Shown in pieces: positions 48,149 through 58,632 of a stretch of DNA of 64,000 bases (positions within the stretch are counted from its first letter, which is position 1; every line of letters starts with the position of its first letter). Made by a program: the position numbers and the translations under genes. This DNA comes from Verrucomicrobiota bacterium (lineage in GTDB: Bacteria > Verrucomicrobiota > Lentisphaeria > JABSQK01 > JAJFLO01). The DNA lies in the NCBI GenBank assembly GCA_021772615.1, contig JAJFLQ010000064.1:44423-108422 (forward strand), read 5' to 3'. A model generated the notes under the pieces. The model worked only from the letters and a program-made list of their open reading frames with translations, did not search any database and was not told the origin of the DNA.

Positions 48149-48550
48149 ATGAATATTTCCGGAAATGAAGACGCACCGAATGGCAACACAGATCCAGGTT
48201 CCGAGTCCTTGGAACGCGGGAACTGCGTGCCGCCCGATCCGGCGCAGTCGCAGTCCGCTGCGGCGTCGGAGGCTGAATCTACGGGTATGTTTGATGTGTT
48301 CGAGATGACAGACGAGAGCGTAACAGTTTTTATGACGCTGTTGCGTTATGATCCATTAAGCCTGGCAGAAGTGTGCGCAGTTCCGGAATTCGGCGAAATC
48401 AGTGATATGGAAGACATACTCGCAGCGCTTGTACGTACGGGAAAGATCGAGATTGTGCATGAACACGGTGAAGACAGATATTCGGCGGTGACCGGAAGGC
48501 GAACAACCAGACAGGTCTCCAGCGATTTATGGGAGGCACTCGAAGGATGA
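48149..48550 (+). CDS. Hypothetical protein, possible C-terminal winged-helix-like domain
   Basis: ORF with low-complexity N-term; C-term MEDILAALVRTGKIEIVHEHGEDRYSAV resembles a wHTH wing. Confidence 0.5.
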   Translation: MNISGNEDAPNGNTDPGSESLERGNCVPPDPAQSQSAAASEAESTGMFDVFEMTDESVTVFMTLLRYDPLSLAEVCAVPEFGEISDMEDILAALVRTGKIEIVHEHGEDRYSAVTGRRTTRQVSSDLWEALEG

Positions 48551-48587
48551 CTGAGGCCGACGTGGCCCGCGAAGGCCGACGCTGCAC

Positions 48588-51293
48588 GTGACGTCAAAAC
48601 CGCGATCCTGCAGAAGTGCGATCTTCACAACGCTCTTAGTGGTCGAAGGGCTGGCCTGCATCGCAGGGGTACACGCCTTCCTTACCTGGAAAGTCGAAGC
48701 CCTATTCGCAACCGGCGATCTCGTTTTTCTCGATGACTCCGCCCGTTCAGCAGGAAATCCGTCTAATCGCGAAGCTGCCGAAACCAGCGCAGCCGCTGCC
48801 GGGATTCCCGAGATCGGTAGTGTACCGTTTAAGGAGATCGACTGCCTCGACGCCGACGCCAGCGACTGGTCCGTTGTGATCAGTCACGTAAGTGCCGGCG
48901 TTCTCGTTTTTGATGCCAACGGTGATGACAGACTCGATATCTATTGTTGCCAGAATGGCCGCAACTGGGTGCGCCCAACCGATACGCGTGGTGTGCTTCT
49001 GAAGCAGCCCCGACGTCAGCACAACGGTCTCTATATCAACCTCGGCAACTCACCCGCAGGCGACCCGGCATATTGCCAGCTATCGTCGCTCGCCGCCCGC
49101 AACGACACCTATGTCGAAGAAGAATTGTTGGTCGAAAACTACCTTTATCCGCGCCGTTCCGTACGCGATTCAGAATCGCGCCCGGCGCGGCAGTCGACCG
49201 TTGCGGTCGCCGCCGATTTCAATGCCGACGGCCGACCGGACATTCTGGTAGGCAACGGCTTGCCGGGAATGGTCTGGAGCCATCCCCGCACGCAACGGGT
49301 ACTTGACCCGTTCGTCATGCCGATTGACCGCCAGGTCCGGCATTCTCGCCGACCGATATCGGCTTACGGGATGCATCTTGTTCAATACACGCCGCGCCAG
49401 AGTCTGAACGACCAGCGGACAAGCCGGCGCGGCATCGAGTTTGTCGGTGCGAACTCGCTATTCCTGAATATGGGTGACAAAGATGGCGATGGCTTGCCGG
49501 AGTGGGCAGACGCCACACACGACGCGGGCATTGGCGGAATGCGTAATACGTATGGATTGGCGGTCGCCGACATTGATCTGGACGGCGATCTCGACGTGTA
49601 CGTAGCGAATGTGATGGATCTGGATTATTGGCCGGGCGGTTCGGCTTCTTGGGCGGGCGGCGCCAACCAACTCTATATCAACCAACTGCGGGAAACCGGT
49701 CGGTTGGCATTTATCGAAAAATCGAGCGAATTCGGGGTAAGCGGTCAATTCACCGACGACAACCCGCAACACCCGTTCTACCGGATTCGCCAACTGCCGG
49801 TTGTACCGCGAATATATTCGCTCCTGTTCTACCGCTATGAGACCTGGAAACCGGATCTCCTTGAAATTGCCGGCGCGCCGGCCGAACCCGCACAGATTTC
49901 CTGGGCCACGGTATTTCAGGATATCGACGACGACGGCTATCCCGACCTTTGGGTGGCCAATGATCTCGGGCCACTACAGTTGTATCGCAACCACGGCGGC
50001 GGTGAGTTCCGGGTTGCGGCACACGCGGTCGATGGGCACATCGGCGCCTGGATGTCGTTGGCGCCGGCGGACTATGATGGCGACCTGCACGAGGACGTTT
50101 TTGTGGGAAACTTCGGCGGCTCGCTGTTTGGCACGGGCCTGATCATCTCGGATCCGTATGCGCGGTTTGATCCCGTGCTTGGTCAATCAGCGGGCCTGTC
50201 TACATTTCTCAATGGGTATTTCGATCCGCGACACATATTCATGGACGGGCGCGATGTGCTGCGGCCCCTGGGCCACCGGGTCTCGCATTCGTCCGTGCTT
50301 CCGCCGGATACTGCCTTACCGCGCAACGTACGCGGAAACGGCGGTCGCGCACTCACATTTCGCCAGAATCGAATCGATCCCTATGAGTTCGTGTGGGGTG
50401 CGACCAGTTTGGATGTGCAAAACGACGGCAGGTCGGATTTGTATTTCATCGGCGGCGCCTGGGGACGGGGAGGAGGGCTATTCCCGTTGTTTGGTGTGAA
50501 CCCGGGCCGGCTTCTCGTGAATCATTCGACCGAACGCGGAGGACTTTGCCGGCTGGTTGATGCGACGGCTGCACACCACATATTCAACATCGAAGAGTTA
50601 CGGTACGACCGGCTCACCAGCGACGGCGTGGTGTACCGACCGGCGCCTGGCATGAACTGGAGCAAACGCGATGTCGTCTACAGTCATGATCGCAGTGTGT
50701 GGACGCAGGACAGTCCGCTGATACGGGAGCAGGTAACCAATCACGATCTGACACAGACAGCTGAGAACGGACGTGCGGCGATTGCCGCCGACTTGAATGG
50801 TGACGGCTTTGACGATCTTCTGGTTCGCAACATGGGCGGCTATGACAGTCGCCGCTCCAACGCTGCGCCCTTGCGAATCGATACGGTGAATGGCGCTGCC
50901 GCGCTGCCGCCTCCAGACCCCAATTATCCGAGCTTTACCAATTATGAACCGGGCCGCACGCGTGTTTATATCAATCAATACAACACAAACCACTGGATCG
51001 CCGTGCGTCTCCGTGACGACACCGTTGGCGCGCTGAATGCTGCCGGTATTGGTGCGAAAATCATCGTGAACAACCTCTACCAGAGGGTTGTACGCGCCGG
51101 AAGCGGCTCACATGTTTCGAATTATCTCGGTGACGCCTTGTTTGGTCTCGCGAGCGGATCCACTACGTCGATCGTCGTGCACTGGCCGGATGCGGAACGA
51201 ACGGTATCCCGTTGCCAGGTAGATAACCTGCACAACGGCCGTGTGACGATCGCAAAGTCACGCGGCGTCGTCGACTGGTCGCCACGGCCGTAG
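48588..51293 (+). CDS. FG-GAP/VCBS repeat protein with C-terminal ASPIC/UnbV domain
   Basis: Repeated DxDxDGxxD-like motifs (DFNADGRPDILVGNG; DIDLDGDLDVYVANV; DIDDDGYPDLWVAND; DLNGDGFDDLLVRN) and C-term IVVHWPDAERTVSRCQVDNLHNGRVTIAK. GTG start. Confidence 0.88.
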   Translation: MTSKPRSCRSAIFTTLLVVEGLACIAGVHAFLTWKVEALFATGDLVFLDDSARSAGNPSNREAAETSAAAAGIPEIGSVPFKEIDCLDADASDWSVVISHVSAGVLVFDANGDDRLDIYCCQNGRNWVRPTDTRGVLLKQPRRQHNGLYINLGNSPAGDPAYCQLSSLAARNDTYVEEELLVENYLYPRRSVRDSESRPARQSTVAVAADFNADGRPDILVGNGLPGMVWSHPRTQRVLDPFVMPIDRQVRHSRRPISAYGMHLVQYTPRQSLNDQRTSRRGIEFVGANSLFLNMGDKDGDGLPEWADATHDAGIGGMRNTYGLAVADIDLDGDLDVYVANVMDLDYWPGGSASWAGGANQLYINQLRETGRLAFIEKSSEFGVSGQFTDDNPQHPFYRIRQLPVVPRIYSLLFYRYETWKPDLLEIAGAPAEPAQISWATVFQDIDDDGYPDLWVANDLGPLQLYRNHGGGEFRVAAHAVDGHIGAWMSLAPADYDGDLHEDVFVGNFGGSLFGTGLIISDPYARFDPVLGQSAGLSTFLNGYFDPRHIFMDGRDVLRPLGHRVSHSSVLPPDTALPRNVRGNGGRALTFRQNRIDPYEFVWGATSLDVQNDGRSDLYFIGGAWGRGGGLFPLFGVNPGRLLVNHSTERGGLCRLVDATAAHHIFNIEELRYDRLTSDGVVYRPAPGMNWSKRDVVYSHDRSVWTQDSPLIREQVTNHDLTQTAENGRAAIAADLNGDGFDDLLVRNMGGYDSRRSNAAPLRIDTVNGAAALPPPDPNYPSFTNYEPGRTRVYINQYNTNHWIAVRLRDDTVGALNAAGIGAKIIVNNLYQRVVRAGSGSHVSNYLGDALFGLASGSTTSIVVHWPDAERTVSRCQVDNLHNGRVTIAKSRGVVDWSPRP

Positions 51294-51417
51294 CGAAGGG
51301 TGAATGTACCGGGAATTCCTGCCGAGATTGAAGCTCCTGCGTATCCGGCCGGATAAGGATTGCGTTTTCGCCGCAGTCTTGCTTGACACCGGAAAAATTA
51401 ACGCTAGACTGACGCTC

Positions 51418-52098
51418 ATGAACGGAATCGCTCAAAGCCTGGTTCGATGTGGAACCATTGCCACCGTCACGATCGTAATGTGCCTGTCAACGCACGTTGT
51501 GCACTGCGCAAACGATGAGGTCGGCGCCGGCATAATTGACAAGGCCGAGCATGGTTTTATTAATATTGCGACCGGCTGGATCGAATTGCCGATGCAGATT
51601 GGCAAGGGATACCGCCGCGGCATTCATATAAACCCATCGACGCCGGCTCTGTCTCGCTCGCTGGGCACGGTATGGGGGACTGTACGCGGTTTTGATTTCG
51701 CCGTCGGCCGAACGTATCTCGGGTTTTACCAGCTATTCGGGTGCTGGACAGCGAATCCCACAAACAATGAGGGCATCGGCGTTCCCCTGGATGGCGAATA
51801 TGTATTCGACTACGGCTTGATGCACGCTGTGCCGTTAAACTCTGTTCATACCCTCTTTTTCAACAAGATCACCCGGGGCGGAAGAAACATTGCCGGGATC
51901 ATCGTCGACTGGCCGATATCAATACCCTACATTACCAAACGCGACCGTGCGCCTGAAGGCATAGCCAAAGGGCTATGGTTCGTACCCAGCCGGTTTGTCG
52001 TCGGGGTGTATGAACTAAGCGGTTTTATTTTACCCAGTGCCCTTGAGACCCGGGGATATTCATTCGAGCGCAAACCAAAGTCTGCAACGCGACGGTAG
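51418..52098 (+). CDS. Exosortase system-associated protein, TIGR04073-like
   Basis: Signal peptide; KAEHGFINIATGWIELPMQIGKGYRRGIHIN...TVWGTVRGFDFAVGRTYLGFYQLFG. Confidence 0.6.
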   Translation: MNGIAQSLVRCGTIATVTIVMCLSTHVVHCANDEVGAGIIDKAEHGFINIATGWIELPMQIGKGYRRGIHINPSTPALSRSLGTVWGTVRGFDFAVGRTYLGFYQLFGCWTANPTNNEGIGVPLDGEYVFDYGLMHAVPLNSVHTLFFNKITRGGRNIAGIIVDWPISIPYITKRDRAPEGIAKGLWFVPSRFVVGVYELSGFILPSALETRGYSFERKPKSATRR

Positions 52099-52607
52099 CA
52101 GGCGCGTCGTGCCGAATGATTTGTCACTGGCTCTTCGGGAGTTTGTTGGCACTGGGCGTCCGCCTGGTCGCAGTTTGGCAGACGTAAGTGTTTGCCCGAT
52201 TCCGTTGCGACTGCGCTGTCAGCGGGCAGCCCACGGCTGCTGACGGATATTCACCCGCATCGAAACGGTGTAGTCGGCCATTTGCTTCAGGTATTCTTTC
52301 CGCGTCGTGACTGAATCCGACGTCTGCGTAATCTATTGGTGTCACGACAATCCCTGCGTAGCATTCTCAGGGTGAGTTGCATGTGAACCTCACCGGAAGT
52401 GCAGCCGGTCGCAGTATGTTTACCCCTGGCCTGGTCCTGGCACCCGTTTGTATTCAGCGATCTGTTTGAATCTCACCGGTGATCGGGTATTTTTTGTGTA
52501 CTGCCTGTCCCACAACGCCGGGAAGGTGTCCGTTCTGCTCGTTAGCGTATGAGCCTGGTTTTGCGTGTCCAGAATCGATGAATGAGGTTTTGCAGGAGAG
52601 TTTCGAG

Positions 52608-53684
52608 ATGATAGGCGAGGCACTGGTATTTTTATTAAGCCTGGCGTGCCTGATTTGGGCCGCGCACATCGTCGTCGACAAGACGGTGCTGCTTGAGGAG
52701 CGTCTGGGGCTGTCAAAGATGGTGATCGGCCTTACTGTTGTTGCTGTTGGCACATCGTTGCCGGAGTTGGTAATTTCGGCGTCGGCCGTTGTTATCGGCC
52801 ATCCGAAGATCGCGCTCGGTACCGTAATTGGTTCGAACGTATTCAACGTATGCGTGGTTCTCGGTCTCGCGGCCTTGGTGTTTCCGCTGCAATGCCAGCG
52901 CTGGGCGGTCCGGCGCAACGGCATTGTGATGCTTCTGGTCACCTATGGATTTTGTCTGTGGGGCTATCAAAAACATCACATCGATCGCAATGTCGGCATT
53001 GTTTTCATCATTGCTTTCGTTGCTTATATCATCTATGGGATTGCATCAAACGAAGGAGAACTCGATGAGGAAGGCGAATTCGTCGGGCATTTTGATGATG
53101 ATGAGGACGAAGAGGACGAGGACGAAGTCGAAGATACACACGACGAGGGGAGCGTCGCCGCATCCGATGCCGTCGGCAGCAGCAGCGCTCATGTCGATGG
53201 TGAAGGAATGTCAAAAACGGCCAAAACCGAACATGCGGCATTGTCTATCGCCAAGACCTTCGCCGCACTCGTTGTTTTGTGCTACAGCAGCTATTTTCTG
53301 ATTCATGCGACGATGAAAGTGGCGTCGTCATTCCTGGTAGGCGAGTACGTCATTTCCCTGGCTATTAATGCGTTAGGGACATCGCTTCCGGAATTGTCCG
53401 TGTGCATTGTCGCCGCCCGGCGCGGGGAGACCGATATTGCACTCGGAAATATAATCGGCTCCAATATCAGCAATATTCTTCTGGTTCTCGGCCTGTCATC
53501 GGTCCTCACAACGCTGCCGTTGAAGGACATTATTATTCGGGTAGACTTCCCGTTTCTAGTGCTCACCGCTACACTCGCTGTCGGATTTCTGTTTCAACCG
53601 CGGGGCATCACGCGCCTCAAGGCGCCGCTCTTGTTGTTGATATACATTCTGTTTATCTGGCGCTGTGTGAAGTACCCGATGTGA
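52608..53684 (+). CDS. Calcium/sodium antiporter (CaCA family) with acidic cytoplasmic loop
   Basis: Two alpha repeats: GLTVVAVGTSLPELVISASAVVIGHPKIALGTVIGSNVFNV and SLAINALGTSLPELSVCIVAARRGETDIALGNIIGSNISNILLVLGL. Confidence 0.92.
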   Translation: MIGEALVFLLSLACLIWAAHIVVDKTVLLEERLGLSKMVIGLTVVAVGTSLPELVISASAVVIGHPKIALGTVIGSNVFNVCVVLGLAALVFPLQCQRWAVRRNGIVMLLVTYGFCLWGYQKHHIDRNVGIVFIIAFVAYIIYGIASNEGELDEEGEFVGHFDDDEDEEDEDEVEDTHDEGSVAASDAVGSSSAHVDGEGMSKTAKTEHAALSIAKTFAALVVLCYSSYFLIHATMKVASSFLVGEYVISLAINALGTSLPELSVCIVAARRGETDIALGNIIGSNISNILLVLGLSSVLTTLPLKDIIIRVDFPFLVLTATLAVGFLFQPRGITRLKAPLLLLIYILFIWRCVKYPM

Positions 53685-54982
53685 GACGCAAAGAGATTTT
53701 CGGCTGGGCGATGTTCGACTTTGCGAACTCGTCGTATACCACCGTAATTATCACTGTGGTATACGCCGTAATTTTTCCTGCCATTATCGTCGGCGACGCA
53801 CCTGACTACCGCATCGGCAACCTGCTCTGGAGCATCGCGCTGTCCCTAAGCTATCTGGCTGTCGCGTGCGTCGTGCCCATGTTGGGCGCGATTATGGACT
53901 ATCGCGCCGCCAAAAAAAAATTCCTTATTGCGTCGTGTATCCTCACCATCGTGCCAACCGCCATGCTCGGGCTCGTGAAACCCGGGGACATGGTCGCGGC
54001 CATGGCGTTGATAGCAATCTCAAATTTCGGTTTTTCTGCAGGTGAGGCGTTCGCCTCCAGTTTTCTGCCAACCCTCGGATCGGTTCCCCAATTAGGGCGC
54101 ATTTCAGGCATGGCCTGGGGCGTCGGGTACCTTGGCGGACTAGTCAGTGTTGCACTTGTGTCCCTGTTGGGGCCTGTCGAGGCGCACAACTACGATAATC
54201 TCCGCTGGACCGGGCCGCTGACCGCCGCCTTCTTTCTCGTTACGGCGACGCCGACACTACTTTGGCTTCGTGAGCCAGGCGTGCCGAGGCCAGCGCTTCG
54301 CGGCACGGCCCTTATTGCGGTTGGATTCCGGACGCTACGCGCTACGCTCTGTGAGATCAGGCAGTACCGAGACCTTGCGATGGTGCTGGCTGCGCTCTTC
54401 TTTGCCACCGCGGGTCTGGCGATTGTGATTGCATTCACATTCATCTACGGCAATCAGGTAATCCGTTGGGATCGGAATGTGTATGTGCTGATGTTCATTG
54501 TCACTCAGATTACCGCCGCCGCCGGTGCTGTCGTGTTCGGCATTGCCCAGGACAAAATGGGCGTAATGAGAATCTTCAATGCCACACTTGTTCTCTGGAT
54601 CGTTGCGATAATGGGAATCACCTACTCGCAATCGATTACGGTGACGTTACAGACGATATGCGCTCTTGCGATCGAACGCCAACACGTCTTTCTGGCTATC
54701 GGCAGTATTGCAGGATTGTGCCTTGGCGCTACACAATCCGCCGGTCGCACCATTGTAGCCGTCCTGACCCCGGCCGGTAAAGCCGCAGAGATTTTTGGCT
54801 TCTGGAGTGTATGTTGCAAACTCGCATCTATTGCGGGAATTCTCGGTGTCGGCTTGCTACAGGCCGCGATGGGCCTGGAGCGATCGATATTGTACGCGGC
54901 GATGTTTTTCGTGGTCGCACTGGTCTTGACCGCGTTTGTCAACATCGAACGCGGACGCAAGGTTGCCACGGACCAAACCTGA
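53681..54982 (+). CDS. MFS transporter, UMF1/Atg22-like family
   Basis: RRKEIFGWAMFDFANSSYTTVIITVVYAVIFPAII; ~12 TM; GTG start overlaps antiporter stop. Confidence 0.85.
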   Translation: MRRKEIFGWAMFDFANSSYTTVIITVVYAVIFPAIIVGDAPDYRIGNLLWSIALSLSYLAVACVVPMLGAIMDYRAAKKKFLIASCILTIVPTAMLGLVKPGDMVAAMALIAISNFGFSAGEAFASSFLPTLGSVPQLGRISGMAWGVGYLGGLVSVALVSLLGPVEAHNYDNLRWTGPLTAAFFLVTATPTLLWLREPGVPRPALRGTALIAVGFRTLRATLCEIRQYRDLAMVLAALFFATAGLAIVIAFTFIYGNQVIRWDRNVYVLMFIVTQITAAAGAVVFGIAQDKMGVMRIFNATLVLWIVAIMGITYSQSITVTLQTICALAIERQHVFLAIGSIAGLCLGATQSAGRTIVAVLTPAGKAAEIFGFWSVCCKLASIAGILGVGLLQAAMGLERSILYAAMFFVVALVLTAFVNIERGRKVATDQT

Positions 54983-55183
54983 CAGTTTATTGTGTGCGAT
55001 TCCTGTCGGTACTGGAGTCGCATTCAGACAGCCGCAACGCTGTTGATTTTACCAGTGGACTGTCAAAATCATTTGTGGTGGACATATTTATCGACGACCG
55101 ACGACCGACGACATCGCCAGGCAACCTCGCGACGCGGATGTGTAGAAGATCCAGATTAACCCTTTAGTGGACAATAAATTCTC

Positions 55184-56656
55184 ATGAGAAGAGCCAAGAT
55201 CATAGCGACGTTGGGACCGTCGAGCAACAGTATTCGCATGATAGAAGCGCTGATTCGTGCCGGTATGAATGTCGCCCGAATCAATATGAGTCACGGTACT
55301 CGCGAGGGACACAGGGGGTGTATTGGCAAGATTCGGAAAGCATCAAAAAACACCGGCAGGGAAGTCGCTATTATCCAGGACCTTCAGGGCCCCAAAATCC
55401 GCACCGACAAGCTGACGGAAGATTTATTATTGAACGATGGCAGTGAGTGGGTGATCGGTCCGACCGCAAAAATGAGCGAATATCCCGAATATGCCGACTG
55501 CTACATTCCCACTATCTATGAAAATCTTGTAGCAGATTGTCATGACGGTGCCCGGATTTTGTTTGACGACGGTAAGATCATCGCAAACGCCATTGCGCGA
55601 GATCGAGATGTTTACCGGATTCGGGTAAGCGTCGGTGGTCTGTTAAAATCGAATAAGGGAATAAATCTTCCGGATTGCCTAGTCTCGTGCCCGGCTTTCA
55701 CTGCAAAGGACGAGGAAGATTTGAGATTTGGTCTGGAAAATAGCATTGATTATGTTGCACTGAGTTTTGTGCGTCGCTGTGCCGACGTGGAAGAGGTAAA
55801 AAATTTCCTCAAAAAAATGAATGTTGATCTCCCGATCATCGCCAAGATCGAAAAACCGCAGGGCGTGGACAATATCGATGAAATTATGGAAATCGCCGAT
55901 GTCATCATGGTGGCCCGTGGCGACATGGGGGTAGAAATCGGCAACCATCGGGTACCTGCCATTCAAAAGGAAATCATTGCGAAATGCAACAATGTCGGGG
56001 TCCCGGTCATTACCGCGACGCAAATGCTCGAATCCATGATAACCAGTCCCACGCCAACACGAGCGGAAGCCAGCGACGTGGCGAACGCTATCTGGGATGG
56101 TACAGACGCTGTGATGTTGTCAGGCGAGTCGGCTACCGGAAAATACCCGGTCGAAACGGTAAAAATGATGGCGTTAATCGTCGAGACGGCCGAAAAGAAG
56201 CCGAAGGAACGGTTGCTGATTCGGAATCTGGACCTCAGAAATATCAACGCTGCGTCAATGGTTGCGGCATCACTTATCGCCGAAAAAGTAGACGCGCGCA
56301 TGATCGTGTCAATCACGGAATCTGGTAACAGTTGTCGGGAAATTTCGCGTTTTCGACCGGACAAGCGTGTACTCGGCGTCACGAATGCCATGAGTACCGT
56401 GCGACGCATTTGCCTGTATTGGGGTGTGACACCCTACCTGCACGCCGTCAATGATAAACTCGAGGGAGATCTAAATCTTGAGTTTGACGCCATTGCACGA
56501 ATTGCCAAAGATTTCAGGCTGAATGACGGGGACACGATCGTCATCACACGAGGGGACGGAAAAATATTTCATCGCGGAAATTCAAACTCCATCCGTGTCG
56601 AGATCTTACACGAAGGCGGGAATCTCGATGTACACCAGACGGCAAACGAAAGTTGA
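55184..56656 (+). CDS. pyk: Pyruvate kinase
   Basis: AKIIATLGPSSNS; MNVARINMSHGTREGH; IMVARGDMGVEIG; MLESMITSPTPTRAEASDVANAIWDGTDAVMLSGESATGKYPVE. Confidence 0.97.
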   Translation: MRRAKIIATLGPSSNSIRMIEALIRAGMNVARINMSHGTREGHRGCIGKIRKASKNTGREVAIIQDLQGPKIRTDKLTEDLLLNDGSEWVIGPTAKMSEYPEYADCYIPTIYENLVADCHDGARILFDDGKIIANAIARDRDVYRIRVSVGGLLKSNKGINLPDCLVSCPAFTAKDEEDLRFGLENSIDYVALSFVRRCADVEEVKNFLKKMNVDLPIIAKIEKPQGVDNIDEIMEIADVIMVARGDMGVEIGNHRVPAIQKEIIAKCNNVGVPVITATQMLESMITSPTPTRAEASDVANAIWDGTDAVMLSGESATGKYPVETVKMMALIVETAEKKPKERLLIRNLDLRNINAASMVAASLIAEKVDARMIVSITESGNSCREISRFRPDKRVLGVTNAMSTVRRICLYWGVTPYLHAVNDKLEGDLNLEFDAIARIAKDFRLNDGDTIVITRGDGKIFHRGNSNSIRVEILHEGGNLDVHQTANES

Positions 56657-56715
56657 ATTGAGCTGTAACGGCAAAGAATCTTGTGTGTTTGAATGGCATT
56701 TGCCGGGTCTGTCAG

Positions 56716-57147
56716 TCAAAAAAAAGATTTTACTTTGGCCACTATCTGGTTTTCGGTCAATTTATCGGACGTTTCGACTGCTACAGTCCTCTTCGGCCGG
56801 CCTTTTATCTTCTTAATTTCTTTCGCCAGCTCAATTTTGGCTTCACCTGGACCAAAGATGAACATCGTGTCGGCATCGCCAGCCTCTTTAATGACCTGCC
56901 GATAAAAGCGATGATATTGGTGCTCCCGGCGCTCGTCCGCCTTCTGCTCCTTTGACACGGATTGAGCAACATTTGCGCCACCCGACCTTGCCCCGCCTGA
57001 ATGACGGAAGTGGCTTTCCGCCAGAGAATCAATACGCTCAACCGTTGCTTGTCCGCCGTTCAAAAAAACCAAAATCGCTTCCGTGTGATCAATCCAGATG
57101 CCAATTTGCTTCTCCCTGCTCGTGCTTGATTTTTCCATATTACTCAC
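56716..57147 (-). CDS. Small protein resembling bacterial eRF1/pelota-type release-factor-like domain
   Basis: IGIWIDHTEAILVFLNGGQATVERI...HRFYRQVIKEAGDADTMFIFGPGEAKIELAKEIKK. Confidence 0.5.
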   Translation of the reverse strand: MSNMEKSSTSREKQIGIWIDHTEAILVFLNGGQATVERIDSLAESHFRHSGGARSGGANVAQSVSKEQKADERREHQYHRFYRQVIKEAGDADTMFIFGPGEAKIELAKEIKKIKGRPKRTVAVETSDKLTENQIVAKVKSFF

Positions 57148-57225
57148 TTTCTAGCTGTTTTGCGTCACTCGTATCCTATTTCATATCAGAAGCTGCAATG
57201 TGCCGCAATAACTTCCGTACCGGCT

Positions 57226-58497
57226 TTAGGCAGAGAGGGGATACTCGCGCGGGAGCGTCACGTCGAACGTGCTGCCGTGATCGACACGGCTTTTGACCGT
57301 GATCTCACCGCCGAGTAATTCGGATAACTTGCGCGTAATCGCCAACCCCAGGCCACTACCGGTGATCCGACGTGTGGACACCTCATCGATCTGCCTGAAG
57401 GGCTGGAAAATATGATCCAGATCTTCAACCGCGATGCCGCAACCGGTGTCCGTGACGCTTAGCATCACCTGGTCCTGATGCTCACGTATGGTCAGGCAGA
57501 TGCGACCTGAATCAGTGAATTTGACCGCATTACTCAATAGGTTCAGCAGGATCTGCCTCAGACGCAGCGCATCCGTGATCATCCGTATATCCGCCGCAAC
57601 GACGTGGAAGTCCAGATCTTTCGCCCTGAATAGTGACATGCCGCGCACCGTCGACTCGATATCTGCGACCAATTCTTTGGATGTCACGATGCCCGGCTTC
57701 AATATCAATTTCCCGGCCTCGATTTTTGAAAGGTCGAGCAGGTCGTTGACCAACGACAAGAGATGTTCACCCGATTTCTCGACGTCCTTGGCAATTTCCA
57801 CAGCTTCTTCAGGATCCGGAACGTCATCGATATCGGTAAGCAGATGAATATTGCCGAGGATAACAGTAAGCGGTGTCCGTAACTCGTGGCTGATGGTATT
57901 GAGAAATTGCGATTTGAGCCGATTCGATTCCTGCGCCTTGTCCCGCGCTCGTTCGAGCTTTCGCTTTGTCTTTTCGAGTTCTGCATTGGTTTCGTTGAGC
58001 CGCGAAATCTTGGATCTGAGTTCGAGTTGGCTGATCACCTGCTCGCCGAGTATTCGTAATGCATCGAGCTGCTCAGAACTCAGCGTTCTGGGTTTCCGAT
58101 CAATGGCGCATAGGGTGCCCAATGCATATCCGCCCGGCGTGGTTAGGGGAGCGCCGGCGTAGAAACGGACATTGGGATCATTGGTGACGAGCGGATTGTC
58201 CGCAAAGCGTTCATCTTTGAGCGTGTCGTTCACGACAAATACGTCCGGACCGTTGATAGCATGGGCGCAGAATGCGATCTCACGCGGTGTCTCTTTTGCG
58301 TCCAATCCTACATTCGACTTGAACCATTGTCGGTGCGAATCTACCAGACTTATCAATGCTATTGGCGTACCGCAAATGTAGCCGGCGAGCGTCGTAAGTT
58401 CGTCAAACGCGTTCTCGGCATCGGTATCCAGTATGTTGTAGTGTCGCAGCGCGGCAATTCTGTCAAGTTCATTATCTGGCTCTGGCGCTGAGATCAT
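57226..58497 (-). CDS. GAF-domain sensor histidine kinase
   Basis: GAF; H-box SHELRTPLTVILGNIHLL; HATPase VTDTGCGIAVEDLDHIFQPF, GSGLGLAITRKL. Start MISAPEPDN; the longer ORF overlaps a tRNA gene. Confidence 0.93.
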   Translation of the reverse strand: MISAPEPDNELDRIAALRHYNILDTDAENAFDELTTLAGYICGTPIALISLVDSHRQWFKSNVGLDAKETPREIAFCAHAINGPDVFVVNDTLKDERFADNPLVTNDPNVRFYAGAPLTTPGGYALGTLCAIDRKPRTLSSEQLDALRILGEQVISQLELRSKISRLNETNAELEKTKRKLERARDKAQESNRLKSQFLNTISHELRTPLTVILGNIHLLTDIDDVPDPEEAVEIAKDVEKSGEHLLSLVNDLLDLSKIEAGKLILKPGIVTSKELVADIESTVRGMSLFRAKDLDFHVVAADIRMITDALRLRQILLNLLSNAVKFTDSGRICLTIREHQDQVMLSVTDTGCGIAVEDLDHIFQPFRQIDEVSTRRITGSGLGLAITRKLSELLGGEITVKSRVDHGSTFDVTLPREYPLSA

Positions 58498-58555
58498 ACA
58501 TGCAGGGGGGTAGTGCCGCGACTCGACGTACACCGAGCGTGGCTGCAAGAGAAAT

Positions 58556-58632
58556 TGGTGGAGCATGACGGACTCGAACCGTCGACTTCCACACTGCCAG
58601 TGTGGCGCTCTAGCCAACTGAGCTAATGCCCC
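58556..58632 (-). tRNA. tRNA-Ala (anticodon GGC), CCA encoded
   Basis: Revcomp GGGGCATTAGCTCAGTTGGCTAGAGCGCCACACTGGCAGTGTGGAAGTCGACGGTTCGAGTCCGTCATGCTCCACCA; anticodon loop CTGGCAG; 7-bp acceptor stem. Confidence 0.97.

Noticed and set aside
53064-53150. Acidic GAT/GAG/GAC-rich tract as a DNA repeat
   Set aside because: Explained as the coding sequence for the acidic cytoplasmic loop (DDDEDEEDEDEVED) of the Ca/Na antiporter.
55090-55116. Triple CGACGAC repeat upstream of pyk as a short tandem repeat or CRISPR-like signal
   Set aside because: Only three 7-nt units, no spacers; likely simple-sequence chance.
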